Shown here: piece after piece, positions 1 to 7,242 of the stretch | How the letters are laid out: every line of letters starts with the position of its first letter | How positions within the stretch are numbered: the stretch's first letter is position 1 | DNA from: Corynebacterium endometrii | Lineage (GTDB): Bacteria > Actinomycetota > Actinomycetes > Mycobacteriales > Mycobacteriaceae | Assembly (NCBI RefSeq): GCF_004795735.1 | Contig: NZ_CP039247.1 | Span: 496,001-560,000 of the forward strand | DNA length: 64,000 nucleotides | Direction: 5' to 3' | Position numbers and translations under genes: made by a program | The notes under the pieces: model-generated | The model's database searches: none | The model's input: only the letters and a program-made list of their open reading frames with translations | Told to the model about the DNA's origin: nothing

Positions 1-18
1 CAGCCCTGTAACCGTCTG

Positions 19-1593
19 GTGCGCCAGCGCGTGGTGGCCCTGTGGTTTCCTGACTGGCCCATCCAGGCCGCCCGGATTGAGGCGGCGGGGGAACTTGATG
101 GTCCCGTCGTGGTGGTCCGCCAGCACAGGGTCCAAGTGTGTAGCGCGGAGGCGCGCGCGGCGGGCGTGCGCAGGGGCATGAAGATCCGCCAGGCTCAGGC
201 TATATGCCCGGGCGTGGCGGTCTTGGAGTCCAATCCGGACCGGGATGGTGTGGTCTTTGCGGAGATTTCGGGCAGCCTGGATGAGGTGGCCTCTTCGGTG
301 GAGGTCATGCGCCCGGGCCTCGTGATTGCGGACGCCGCCGCGGCCGGCCGCTTTCACGGCAGTGAGGACAGGGCAGTGGAGATGCTGCTGGATGCCACCG
401 CCCGCCAAGGCGTGGATGCGTGCGTGGGGGTTGCGGATGAGATTGCCACGGCGCTCATCGCCGCCCGGCATCCTGGTGGCGGCATGGTCGTGGCGCCGGG
501 CGAGTCCCGGTCGTATTTGTCCGGGATGCCGGTAGGGATTCTCAGCGCGGAGGTAGCGCTGGGGTGCGAGCCGGCGGTCATAGACAAGCTCGGAGTGCTG
601 GGCGTGCGGACTCTGGGCGAGCTGACGGAATTGCCGCTGCCGCAGATCGTGACGCGTTTCGGCGAGGCGGGCCGCCTGTGCCATTCGGTGGCGCGGGCCG
701 CCCAGGACCGGCGTGTGGCGCCGGAATTACCAGTGAGTGATCTGGCGGTATCCTTCGCGCCGGAAGAACCCATTGAGCGCGTGGATACCGCGGCGTTCGC
801 CGCCCGCCAGTTGGCGGCCAGGCTGCACCACCGCCTAGCGGCCGCCGGCGTGGTGTGCCTGCGCCTGCGGATCAGCGCGGAATTGGCCAGCGGTAAAACG
901 GTAGAGCGCATGTGGCGCACTCGCTCGGCGTTGACAGAGGAGGCCACCGCTGACCGGGTGCGTTGGCAGCTAGATGGCTGGCTAACCCGGGCCCGGGCGG
1001 CGGACGCTGATGGTGCCGGAATTACAGAACTCATCTTGGATCCGTTGGAGACCGCTGCGCCGGAAATGGTGGGCCAGCTGTGGGGGACCGGGGCCACGGA
1101 AGACCAGGCGCGCCGGGTCATCTCCCGTGTGCAGTCACAACTGGGCGTGGATAGGGTGCTGCAGCCGCGCCCGGCCGGTGGCCGTGGCGTGGCGGAGCGG
1201 ATTGAGCTTGTCCCCTACGGGGAGGAGCGGGACCCGGTCTCGGAAGGCAGCTGGCCGGGGAGGATTCCGTCACCACTGCCGGCGCGCTTAGGCGGCGGGG
1301 CAACGCATCCATCGGCCAGGGTGAGGCTGATTGATGCCGCCGCCAAGGATGTGTACGTCACCGCGGAAGCCTTGTTGTCCTCCGTGCCGTACGCGCTGGG
1401 CTGGGGAAAACAGCGCTACCGCGTGGCCGCGTGGGCGGGGCCATGGCCTGTGGATACCTTCTGGTGGAATGACAAGGGCGAAAAGGTAGCCCGGCTCCAG
1501 GTTGTGGGCCAGGCGGAAAAGGAATCACACCAACGCGCGTGGCTGCTGCTGTGGAGCCAGGGGCAATGGCGGGTGGAGGCGGCCTATGAATAA
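19..1593 (+). CDS. imuB: ImuB-like Y-family DNA polymerase homologue (mutasome accessory subunit)
   Basis: This 524-residue protein has the layout of a DinB/ImuB-type Y-family polymerase: an N-terminal palm-like start (VVALWFPDWPIQAAR), the fingers-type stretch RAAGVRRGMKIRQAQAICP, a helix-hairpin-helix-like LGVRTLGELTELP near residue 200, and a long C-terminal region. The acidic metal-binding motif of active Y-family enzymes (DxDxFFASVE at the N-terminus) is replaced by WFPDWP, which is the hallmark of ImuB. ImuB acts with DnaE2 and ImuA' in SOS mutagenesis, probably as an adaptor to the sliding clamp; that role is family knowledge. dnaE2 lies 5.6 kb downstream, separated by the met genes. 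The GTG at 19 is a reasonable start, but the frame is open to the window edge, so the gene may begin slightly upstream. Confidence 0.85.
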   Translation: MRQRVVALWFPDWPIQAARIEAAGELDGPVVVVRQHRVQVCSAEARAAGVRRGMKIRQAQAICPGVAVLESNPDRDGVVFAEISGSLDEVASSVEVMRPGLVIADAAAAGRFHGSEDRAVEMLLDATARQGVDACVGVADEIATALIAARHPGGGMVVAPGESRSYLSGMPVGILSAEVALGCEPAVIDKLGVLGVRTLGELTELPLPQIVTRFGEAGRLCHSVARAAQDRRVAPELPVSDLAVSFAPEEPIERVDTAAFAARQLAARLHHRLAAAGVVCLRLRISAELASGKTVERMWRTRSALTEEATADRVRWQLDGWLTRARAADADGAGITELILDPLETAAPEMVGQLWGTGATEDQARRVISRVQSQLGVDRVLQPRPAGGRGVAERIELVPYGEERDPVSEGSWPGRIPSPLPARLGGGATHPSARVRLIDAAAKDVYVTAEALLSSVPYALGWGKQRYRVAAWAGPWPVDTFWWNDKGEKVARLQVVGQAEKESHQRAWLLLWSQGQWRVEAAYE

Positions 1594-1612
1594 AGGCCGC
1601 GGGCGGCGATAA

Positions 1613-2296
1613 TTACCGGGTGAAGATGTCAATGACCAGGCGGGTTGGCTCCTGGAGCACCTCAACGGAGTAGGCGTGTTTAGCGTCGAGGCCAATGACA
1701 AACTGGGAGCGAGCCTCAAAGGTACCCAGGCTGATGATCTCGGTGACAATGCCGCCCTTGCCCTGGACGGTGCCGATGTGGGGGTCCTCCATGCCCATTT
1801 CAAATGGGTAAGTGGTGCCGTCAATGTTGACGTTGAGGGCTACCGCGCCGTTGAAATCCACGGCGTTGCCCGAACCCTGCTGGGCGGGCGAATCCGTGTA
1901 GTCGATGAACCAGCCGGGGGTGCCTTCGCCCTCAAGATCGAAGACCACACGCTCAAATCCCTCGTGCACGCCGACGCGGACACCGGTGGGAACCAGCATG
2001 GCGGTGGGCTCGGGGCGCAGGGTCTTCATGGCTAGATCGGCGTCACCCACGGGGGCCACGCCGGCCTCGGCGGTCTGCGGGTTTGCGGGAACCGCGGCCG
2101 AGCTAGTCTGGGTGGCGGCGCCGGACTGCGTGGCTGAACCGGCGGTGGCGGCCATGGTGCTATCCGAGGCGGCGGGGTCTCCGGAGCCGGGGGTGGAGTC
2201 ATCCGTAGGCGCGCAGGCAGACAGGGCTACGGCGCAAGCGGTAAGGGCAGAGAGCGCCACAGCAGGGGTGCGGAAACTACGGATACTTTTATTCAT
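1613..2296 (-). CDS. AMIN-like domain lipoprotein
   Basis: The 227-residue protein begins with a typical lipoprotein signal: charged start MNKSIRSFR, a hydrophobic stretch, and the lipobox LSAC at about residues 25-28. A low-complexity Ser/Thr/Gly/Ala linker follows to about residue 80. The C-terminal half (VGVHEGFERVVFDLEG, then beta-rich segments ending RLVIDIFTR) resembles the AMIN-like beta-sandwich found in actinobacterial lipoproteins, which may bind cell-wall components. It is convergent with imuB with only about 20 bp between stops. On the minus strand TACGCT (2309-2304) lies exactly 7 nt before the ATG, so the mRNA is probably leaderless. Fold assignment is by motif resemblance only; no specific function is known. 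Confidence 0.7.
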   Translation of the reverse strand: MNKSIRSFRTPAVALSALTACAVALSACAPTDDSTPGSGDPAASDSTMAATAGSATQSGAATQTSSAAVPANPQTAEAGVAPVGDADLAMKTLRPEPTAMLVPTGVRVGVHEGFERVVFDLEGEGTPGWFIDYTDSPAQQGSGNAVDFNGAVALNVNIDGTTYPFEMGMEDPHIGTVQGKGGIVTEIISLGTFEARSQFVIGLDAKHAYSVEVLQEPTRLVIDIFTR

Positions 2297-2471
2297 GAGT
2301 TAAAGCGTAATGGGCCGAGGGGTGAAGTGAAACTCAATAGGGGTAAATCGGCGGTATCGTAAGCGAATTGTTGTAAACGCATGGGGCTGAAGTGGCGTGA
2401 CTAGGGGAAAGCCCACGGGGGTGGGATGGGGGCTTTGGGAGGCCTTCCGGCATTGCGATTAGACTGGCACT

Positions 2472-3395
2472 ATGATTGACGCACTTGCTGACACCCCAAC
2501 TTCCGGACCTGCGGATTCGGCGGGATCGCGCTGCTCGGATGCGCAGGTAGAACCGCTGCCGGGAACGGCGAAGAAGGAGTCTGTCTATGTGGTCTTCGAA
2601 TGGCCGGGCGGGTGGTCCCATGATGTTTTAGACGGGGGCACCTTTGGCGAAGAGCTCACCGCGAAGCTTAAATCAAAGCTCAAGGGGGTGGCCGGCCTGC
2701 AGCTTGTTCGCCGCCCCGGCCGCGACGGTCGCCAGGTGGGCAAACTTCACCGCTGCTACCTGGTGTGGGCCGAACAGGGGACCATGGAGCTGCTGCTGTT
2801 GAGTGGACCCGAGGCGATCCTGGACCTAGACCTGACCGGCCCCGGCCGCAACGGAGGCGGCCCAATCGATACCCCGCTGATATTGGTGTGCACGCATGGG
2901 CGTCGCGACGTGTGCTGCGCGGTTAAGGGCCGCCCATTGGCTGCGGCGCTGGATGAGGTTTATCCATCCGGGCTGGTCTGGGAATCCTCGCACACCAAGG
3001 GCCACCGCTTCGCCCCTAGCGTCATCGTGCTGCCGTGGGGTTATTCCTTCGGCCGGCTCAACGTGGAGGCCGCCAAGGAGATGGTGGCCAGGGCCGTGGA
3101 CGGCGAGATGTTTATCCCCGCGTGCCGCGGCTCGGGGCTTCATAGCCCGCGCGGGCAGGTGGCTGAGTTAGCGGTAGCCACTCGTCTTGCCCGCGACGGC
3201 GAGGCGGTGCGCTATGGGGAACTGAAGGTGGGGGAGAACTCGGACGAGCCGGCGGCCGTGACCGTGACCCACCCCGACGGGCGCGTCTGGGAGGTGACCT
3301 TGGAAAAACGCGCCGTAAATGGCGTCATTTCCTCCTGCGGTGACGCGCCCAAGCCCGGCACCGCGTGGGCGGCCACGGGTATTGCGGCCACCTAA
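2472..3395 (+). CDS. Sucrase/ferredoxin-like family protein
   Basis: The 307-residue protein shows the conserved features of the Suc_Fer-like (thioredoxin-like ferredoxin) family: ILVCTHGRRDVCCAVKGRPL at about residues 137-156 with three cysteines, WESSHTKGHRFAPSVIVLPWGYSFGRL at about 170-196, and CRGSGLHSPRGQVAELA near 216. The Cys and His residues probably hold a [2Fe-2S] cluster, as in related thioredoxin-fold ferredoxins. Substrates and partners are unknown in bacteria. The start is supported by a -10 box TAGACT at 2460-2465 placed 6 nt before the ATG (leaderless). A gene of this family lies near metI in C. glutamicum too, so the neighbourhood is conserved. Confidence 0.75.
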   Translation: MIDALADTPTSGPADSAGSRCSDAQVEPLPGTAKKESVYVVFEWPGGWSHDVLDGGTFGEELTAKLKSKLKGVAGLQLVRRPGRDGRQVGKLHRCYLVWAEQGTMELLLLSGPEAILDLDLTGPGRNGGGPIDTPLILVCTHGRRDVCCAVKGRPLAAALDEVYPSGLVWESSHTKGHRFAPSVIVLPWGYSFGRLNVEAAKEMVARAVDGEMFIPACRGSGLHSPRGQVAELAVATRLARDGEAVRYGELKVGENSDEPAAVTVTHPDGRVWEVTLEKRAVNGVISSCGDAPKPGTAWAATGIAAT

Positions 3396-3404
3396 AACAC
3401 AAAA

Positions 3405-3436
3405 ATGCGGTACCCAGTACGAAAGGGGTACCGCAT
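3405..3436. terminator. Bidirectional terminator between Suc_Fer gene and metI
   Basis: Perfect 11-bp inverted repeat ATGCGGTACCC / GGGTACCGCAT with a 10-nt loop. A-rich sequence lies on the left and TCTTT on the right, so it can terminate both the plus-strand gene and the minus-strand met operon. Confidence 0.85.
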
Positions 3437-3453
3437 CTTTGGTGCGCGACGAT

Positions 3454-4134
3454 TTAGCGGCGCATGATCTTTGCGGAAAGCCAGTTGCCAAAGAACTGGG
3501 CCGCCTGGACCAGAACGATGATGATAAGGGTCGCCACCAGGGTGACCTCCCATTCGAAGGCGCGGTAGCCGTAGACAATGGCAAAGTCGCCGAGGCCGCC
3601 GCCGCCCACGTAACCGGCCATCGCGGACATATCCACCACGCCGATGAAGAGGAAGGTGTAACCCAGGACCAGCGGGCCAAGGGCCTCGGGGATAATCACC
3701 GTGGTGATGATCTTCCAAGGGGAGGCGCCCATTGCGCGGGCCGCCTCAATCACGCCGGGATCGATGGCCACCAGGTTTTGCTCAACGATGCGGGCCACCG
3801 CGAACGTCGCGGCGATGACCATCACGAATGTGGCGGGCTCGCGGCCGATGGAGGAACCCACCACGGCCACGGTGACCGGCTGGACGAACGCCAGCAAGAT
3901 GATGAACGGGATGGGGCGAACGAAGTTCACCAGGATGTTCAAGATGGTGTAGACCACGCGGTTGCTCAGGATTCCTGAGGGGCGGGTGGTGTAGAGCAAG
4001 ACGCCGATGATTAGTCCCAGCAGACCGCCGATGAGCATGGTGAGGCTGACCATGATGAGGGTGTCAAAGATTGCCTCGATGAGGGTATCGCCAAGGCGGT
4101 CCCAGTTAGCTTGTGCGAGAGTAGTCACGTTCAT
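3454..4134 (-). CDS. metI: Methionine ABC transporter permease
   Basis: The 226-residue protein is an integral-membrane ABC permease with about five membrane segments. It carries the MetI-type coupling region EAARAMGASPWKIITTVIIPEALGPLV (about residues 134-160), the EAA loop that docks on the ATPase. It is the channel of the MetQNI importer for D- and L-methionine. Its ATG overlaps the end of metN by 4 bp, and it is the last gene of the minus-strand operon metQ-metQ-metN-metI. A strong bidirectional hairpin follows its stop. Length matches the family (about 220 residues). Confidence 0.95.
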   Translation of the reverse strand: MNVTTLAQANWDRLGDTLIEAIFDTLIMVSLTMLIGGLLGLIIGVLLYTTRPSGILSNRVVYTILNILVNFVRPIPFIILLAFVQPVTVAVVGSSIGREPATFVMVIAATFAVARIVEQNLVAIDPGVIEAARAMGASPWKIITTVIIPEALGPLVLGYTFLFIGVVDMSAMAGYVGGGGLGDFAIVYGYRAFEWEVTLVATLIIIVLVQAAQFFGNWLSAKIMRR

Positions 4135-5168
4135 CGGGTGATCTCCTCAATTTCCGTGGTTGCGGTTAGAGTGTCGTAGAACTGCTTGATTGCGTCCTCC
4201 GGGCCGTTGATGCGGACGGTCATCTTGCCGAAGGAATGCTTCTGAAGGGTGGTCACGCCGCCGTGCACGATGGCGATATCGGCGCCGGCCTCGCGCAGGG
4301 CTGAGGCCGCACCGAAGAATCCGGAATTCTCTGTCAGGTTGATGGTAAACAGGCGGCCCTCATGGGCCAGCAGATCATCGGCCTCGACCAGGTCGGGGGT
4401 GTTGCGCAGGGAAGTGGCCACAAAGCGCTGGGCCACCGGGGTCTGCGGGCGGGAGAAGACCTCATAGATGGAACCGTGCTCTACCACGCGGCCGTTTTCC
4501 ATTACGGCGACCGTATCGGCGATGGAGCGGACAACTTCCATCTCGTGGGTAATCACCACGATGGTAATGCCCAGTTCGTCATTGACGCGGCGCAGGACGT
4601 CAAGCACCTCCTGGGTGGTGGATGGGTCCAGTGCGGAGGTGGCCTCGTCCGCCAGCAGGAGCGAGGGGTTGGTGGCCAACGCTCGGGCGATGCCCACGCG
4701 CTGCTTCTGGCCGCCGGAGAGCTCCTCCGGGTAATTGTTGCCGCGTTCGGACAGGCCTACGAACTCAAGGAGTTCAGCGACGCGCTTTTTGCGCTCCGCC
4801 TTGGGCATGCCCTGCAGCTTGAGCGGGTATTCAACGTTGCCGGCGGCGGTGCGGGAAGAAAAGAGGTTGAACTGCTGGAAGATCATGCCGATGTCGCGGC
4901 GGATCTTGCGAAGGTTCGCCTCGGACATCCCGACGATCTCCTTGCCGTCGAGCTTAATGCTGCCCGAGGTGGGGGTATCCAGGCCGTTAATCATGCGCAC
5001 GAGGGTGGACTTGCCGGCACCGGAGTAACCAATGATGCCAATGATCTCCCCGGATTCGACGGTCAAGGTTACCTCGTCGAGGGCCTTGACGTCCTTCTTC
5101 TTGGTTTTAAATACCTTGGTTAGGTCGCGGAACTCAATGCGAGTTCCGGCTTTGCGTGTTTCAGTCAC
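4131..5168 (-). CDS. metN: Methionine ABC transporter ATP-binding protein
   Basis: The 345-residue ATPase has Walker A GYSGAGKST (47-55), signature LSGGQKQR (150-157), Walker B with LLLADEATSALD (170-181) and the switch histidine in VVITHEME. A C-terminal NIL domain (about 270-345) is expected to bind methionine and inhibit transport when internal methionine is high (trans-inhibition, known from E. coli MetN). It energises methionine uptake through MetI. It lies 27 bp downstream of the first-encountered MetQ gene and overlaps metI by 4 bp, so the genes are translationally linked. Confidence 0.95.
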   Translation of the reverse strand: MTETRKAGTRIEFRDLTKVFKTKKKDVKALDEVTLTVESGEIIGIIGYSGAGKSTLVRMINGLDTPTSGSIKLDGKEIVGMSEANLRKIRRDIGMIFQQFNLFSSRTAAGNVEYPLKLQGMPKAERKKRVAELLEFVGLSERGNNYPEELSGGQKQRVGIARALATNPSLLLADEATSALDPSTTQEVLDVLRRVNDELGITIVVITHEMEVVRSIADTVAVMENGRVVEHGSIYEVFSRPQTPVAQRFVATSLRNTPDLVEADDLLAHEGRLFTINLTENSGFFGAASALREAGADIAIVHGGVTTLQKHSFGKMTVRINGPEDAIKQFYDTLTATTEIEEITR

Positions 5169-5195
5169 GTTCTTTCTTCCCTGAGAGTGTGGGGT

Positions 5196-6095
5196 TTACT
5201 GAGCGTCTTCTTCGAGGCGGTCCAAGATGGCCTGAAGTTCTTGCTGAGACTCCTCAACAAAGATGGTAGTGCCGCCGGTGGTTTCCTGGACGGCCGCCTT
5301 GACCTCATCGGACAAATAGAGCTCTGCAAGGCGCTTTACGTCCTCGCTGTCCTTGTCCTCCTCGCGAACGGCCCACACGTTGATGTACGGGTCGAATTGC
5401 AGGGCGCGGTCAACGCCTTCGCCCGCCGGATCATCGGTGAACAAGGAGGTGGAGGGGTCAATGTTGGCGCGCTTGAAGAAGGAGTTCAGGATGATAGCTG
5501 GCTTTCCCTCGCCGTAGGCGGATGGCGTCTGGGACGCGTCCACGGGAGTGACGCTTACCTTGGACTTTTCCTCATCGATATCGGCGGGATCCGGGGTCAG
5601 GGACGGGTCTACGCCGTCCTTGAGCACCACCAATCCCTTGGATACCAGCAGGTTGATGGCGCGGCCCTGGTTGGTCGCATCATTGGGGATGGCTACTTCC
5701 TGCCCCTCGATTCCATCAATGGAATCGTGGCCCTTCCAAAACAGCGGCATGGGGTAGACCTGCGTGGAGGCTACCGGAACGAGGTTGGTGCCGTTGCCCA
5801 CGTTGTATTCCGCCAGGTACTTCAGGTGCTGGAACTTGTTGGTGTCCGTGGAACCTTCAGCAAGGGACTGGTTTGGGGTGGCGTAATCCGCGAAGGACAC
5901 CATCTCAACCTCAATGCCTTCCTTGGCCGCGAGTTCCGTTAAAACTTCCCACTCGGGCAGCTCCGCGTCGGTGGTGCCAACCTGAATTACATTGTCCTCG
6001 GCGGCCTCGGTGGAAGAATCGGAGCCGCAGGCGACCAAGCCGGCGGCGGTGGCAATGGAAACGGCGGCAGCGGCGCACGCACGGCGAATATTCAT
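5196..6095 (-). CDS. metQ: MetQ/NlpA-family methionine-binding lipoprotein (copy adjacent to metN)
   Basis: This is a substrate-binding lipoprotein of the NlpA family. The chosen ATG at 6095 gives a 299-residue protein starting MNIRRACAAAAVSIATAAGLVAC with a lipobox ending at Cys; AAAGGATC upstream is the ribosome site. A longer in-frame ORF to 6161 has no signal logic. Family motifs include VGTTDAELPEWEVL, NKFQHLKYLAEYN and IPNDATNQGRAINLL. It shares many blocks with the next gene upstream (NKFQHLK, PNDxTNQGRAINLL, EGKPAII, QELQAILDRLE), so the two arose by duplication. It probably delivers methionine to MetNI on the outer face of the membrane. Confidence 0.92.
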   Translation of the reverse strand: MNIRRACAAAAVSIATAAGLVACGSDSSTEAAEDNVIQVGTTDAELPEWEVLTELAAKEGIEVEMVSFADYATPNQSLAEGSTDTNKFQHLKYLAEYNVGNGTNLVPVASTQVYPMPLFWKGHDSIDGIEGQEVAIPNDATNQGRAINLLVSKGLVVLKDGVDPSLTPDPADIDEEKSKVSVTPVDASQTPSAYGEGKPAIILNSFFKRANIDPSTSLFTDDPAGEGVDRALQFDPYINVWAVREEDKDSEDVKRLAELYLSDEVKAAVQETTGGTTIFVEESQQELQAILDRLEEDAQ

Positions 6096-6126
6096 CGAAA
6101 GTAGATCCTTTAATTCTTTAATCGTG

Positions 6127-6199
6127 CCCGCCTTTGCGGCGAGGCGGGTCTGTTCACGCAAGAGGCCACCCGGGGCCTCGAGAGGTTCGGGTGGCTTCT
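6127..6199. terminator. Two hairpins between the tandem metQ genes
   Basis: Two inverted repeats fill the gap between the metQ copies: CCCGCCT/AGGCGGG (6127-6133, 6142-6148) and a 12-bp near-perfect stem at 6161-6172/6188-6199 built on GCCACCCG/CGGGTGGC. Neither is followed by a long U-run on the minus strand. They may act as a partial terminator or as an mRNA-stabilising or processing element that raises the first metQ relative to metN and metI. That role is inferred. Confidence 0.6.
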
Positions 6200-6226
6200 A
6201 GGGATGGGGTGGAGGGGGAGGGCGTT

Positions 6227-7075
6227 TTACTCAGACTCGAGGCGGTCGAGGATGGCCTGCAGCTCTTCCTGGGAGCGCTCAACCGGAACTGCGGAGTTGC
6301 CGGAGGATTCCAGAACTGCCTCGGTGACTGCCGGATCCTTCCAGATTTTGGCCAGCTCAACCAGGGCCTCATCGGAGACGTCCTCAGACTTGACGGCCCA
6401 TACGTTGATGTATGGTTCTGCGAGCTCGGAGTTAGGGTCGTCCTGCAGGTCGGCGTCATCGATGGTGACGTTAGCCTGTGGCCAGAAGGAGTTGTTAATG
6501 ATGGCCGGCTTGCCCTCGTTGTACGCGGAGGCGGTCTGGGCGGCATCGATTGGGGTGATGGTTACCTTGGACGCCTCGGTGTCTACGTCAGCCGGAGCAG
6601 GATCATCGATCTCTGGATCCTTAAGGGTAACCAGGCCCTCCTGGACCAGCAGGTTAATGGCGCGGCCCTGGTTGGTGGTGTCATTAGGGATAGCGATGTC
6701 TTGGCCCTCGAGGCCGGACTTGTCGCCGTCCTTCCAGAATAGGGCCAGTGGGTAGATCTCAGTTGCTGCCAGTGGGGCAAGGTCAGCGCCGTTACCCTTG
6801 TTGAACTCGGCTAAGAACTTCAGGTGCTGGAACTTGTTAGCGGCCAGGTCACCCTGATCTAGGGCCTTGTTCGGGATGTTGTAGTCGGAGAAGGACTGCA
6901 GCTCAACCTTGTAGCCGGCCTCCTCGGCCAGCTGCTGGAACACGTTCCACTCTTCAAGCTGCGCATCGGTGGTGCCAATGACGATAGTGTCCTCAGCGCT
7001 TGAGCCGCAGGCAACGAGGCCGGTAGCTGCAACGACGGTGGCTGCGGAAGCAGCCAATACGCGACGAATCTGCAT
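6227..7075 (-). CDS. metQ: MetQ/NlpA-family methionine-binding lipoprotein (promoter-proximal copy)
   Basis: The 282-residue lipoprotein starts MQIRRVLAASAATVVAATGLVAC, a clear signal peptide with lipobox, and continues VIGTTDAQLEEWNVF, NKFQHLKFLAEFN and IPNDTTNQGRAINLL, as in MetQ. It is the first gene of the minus-strand operon, preceded by AAGGAA at a good distance. By eye about half of its residues match the second MetQ copy. The ligand could be methionine or a related compound (for example the other stereoisomer, sulfoxide or dipeptide); the sequence does not say which. A possible McbR operator lies 60-75 bp upstream. Confidence 0.92.
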   Translation of the reverse strand: MQIRRVLAASAATVVAATGLVACGSSAEDTIVIGTTDAQLEEWNVFQQLAEEAGYKVELQSFSDYNIPNKALDQGDLAANKFQHLKFLAEFNKGNGADLAPLAATEIYPLALFWKDGDKSGLEGQDIAIPNDTTNQGRAINLLVQEGLVTLKDPEIDDPAPADVDTEASKVTITPIDAAQTASAYNEGKPAIINNSFWPQANVTIDDADLQDDPNSELAEPYINVWAVKSEDVSDEALVELAKIWKDPAVTEAVLESSGNSAVPVERSQEELQAILDRLESE

Positions 7076-7134
7076 GGATGGATATTCCTTCGAGTTTGGT
7101 AATAGAAGTTCTAGAGGTTGAACCTAGCAACTAT

Positions 7135-7150
7135 TGAACAGCTTTGTCTA
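7135..7150. promoter_or_regulatory. Possible McbR-type operator upstream of the met transport operon
   Basis: TGAAC-N6-GTCTA matches 8 of 10 positions of the McbR motif TAGAC-N6-GTCTA known from C. glutamicum, where the metQNI genes belong to the McbR regulon. It lies 60-75 bp upstream of the first metQ start. Assignment is by motif only. Confidence 0.4.
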
Positions 7151-7177
7151 TTTCGTGACGCCGGGGGAGCCGGCAGG

Positions 7178-7197
7178 ATTAGAACAAAATTTCTAAT
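7178..7197. promoter_or_regulatory. Palindrome in the dnaE2 promoter, possible degenerate LexA box
   Basis: ATTAGAA-N6-TTCTAAT is a perfect 7-bp inverted repeat. The core (7180-7195) matches about 10 of 14 fixed positions of the actinobacterial SOS box TCGAACANNTGTTCGA. It sits at the -35 position relative to TATTCT (7215-7220), the best -10 candidate for dnaE2. SOS control of dnaE2 is known in actinobacteria, but the match is weak. Confidence 0.35.
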
Positions 7198-7242
7198 TAA
7201 GCGATTATTGGGTGTATTCTTGGCGGTCATGAGGTTCGGCAT

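Noticed and set aside
6996..7242. SAM riboswitch or T-box upstream of the met transport genes
   Set aside because: The leader is too short and shows no conserved SAM or T-box core; protein-based control by McbR is the more likely mechanism.
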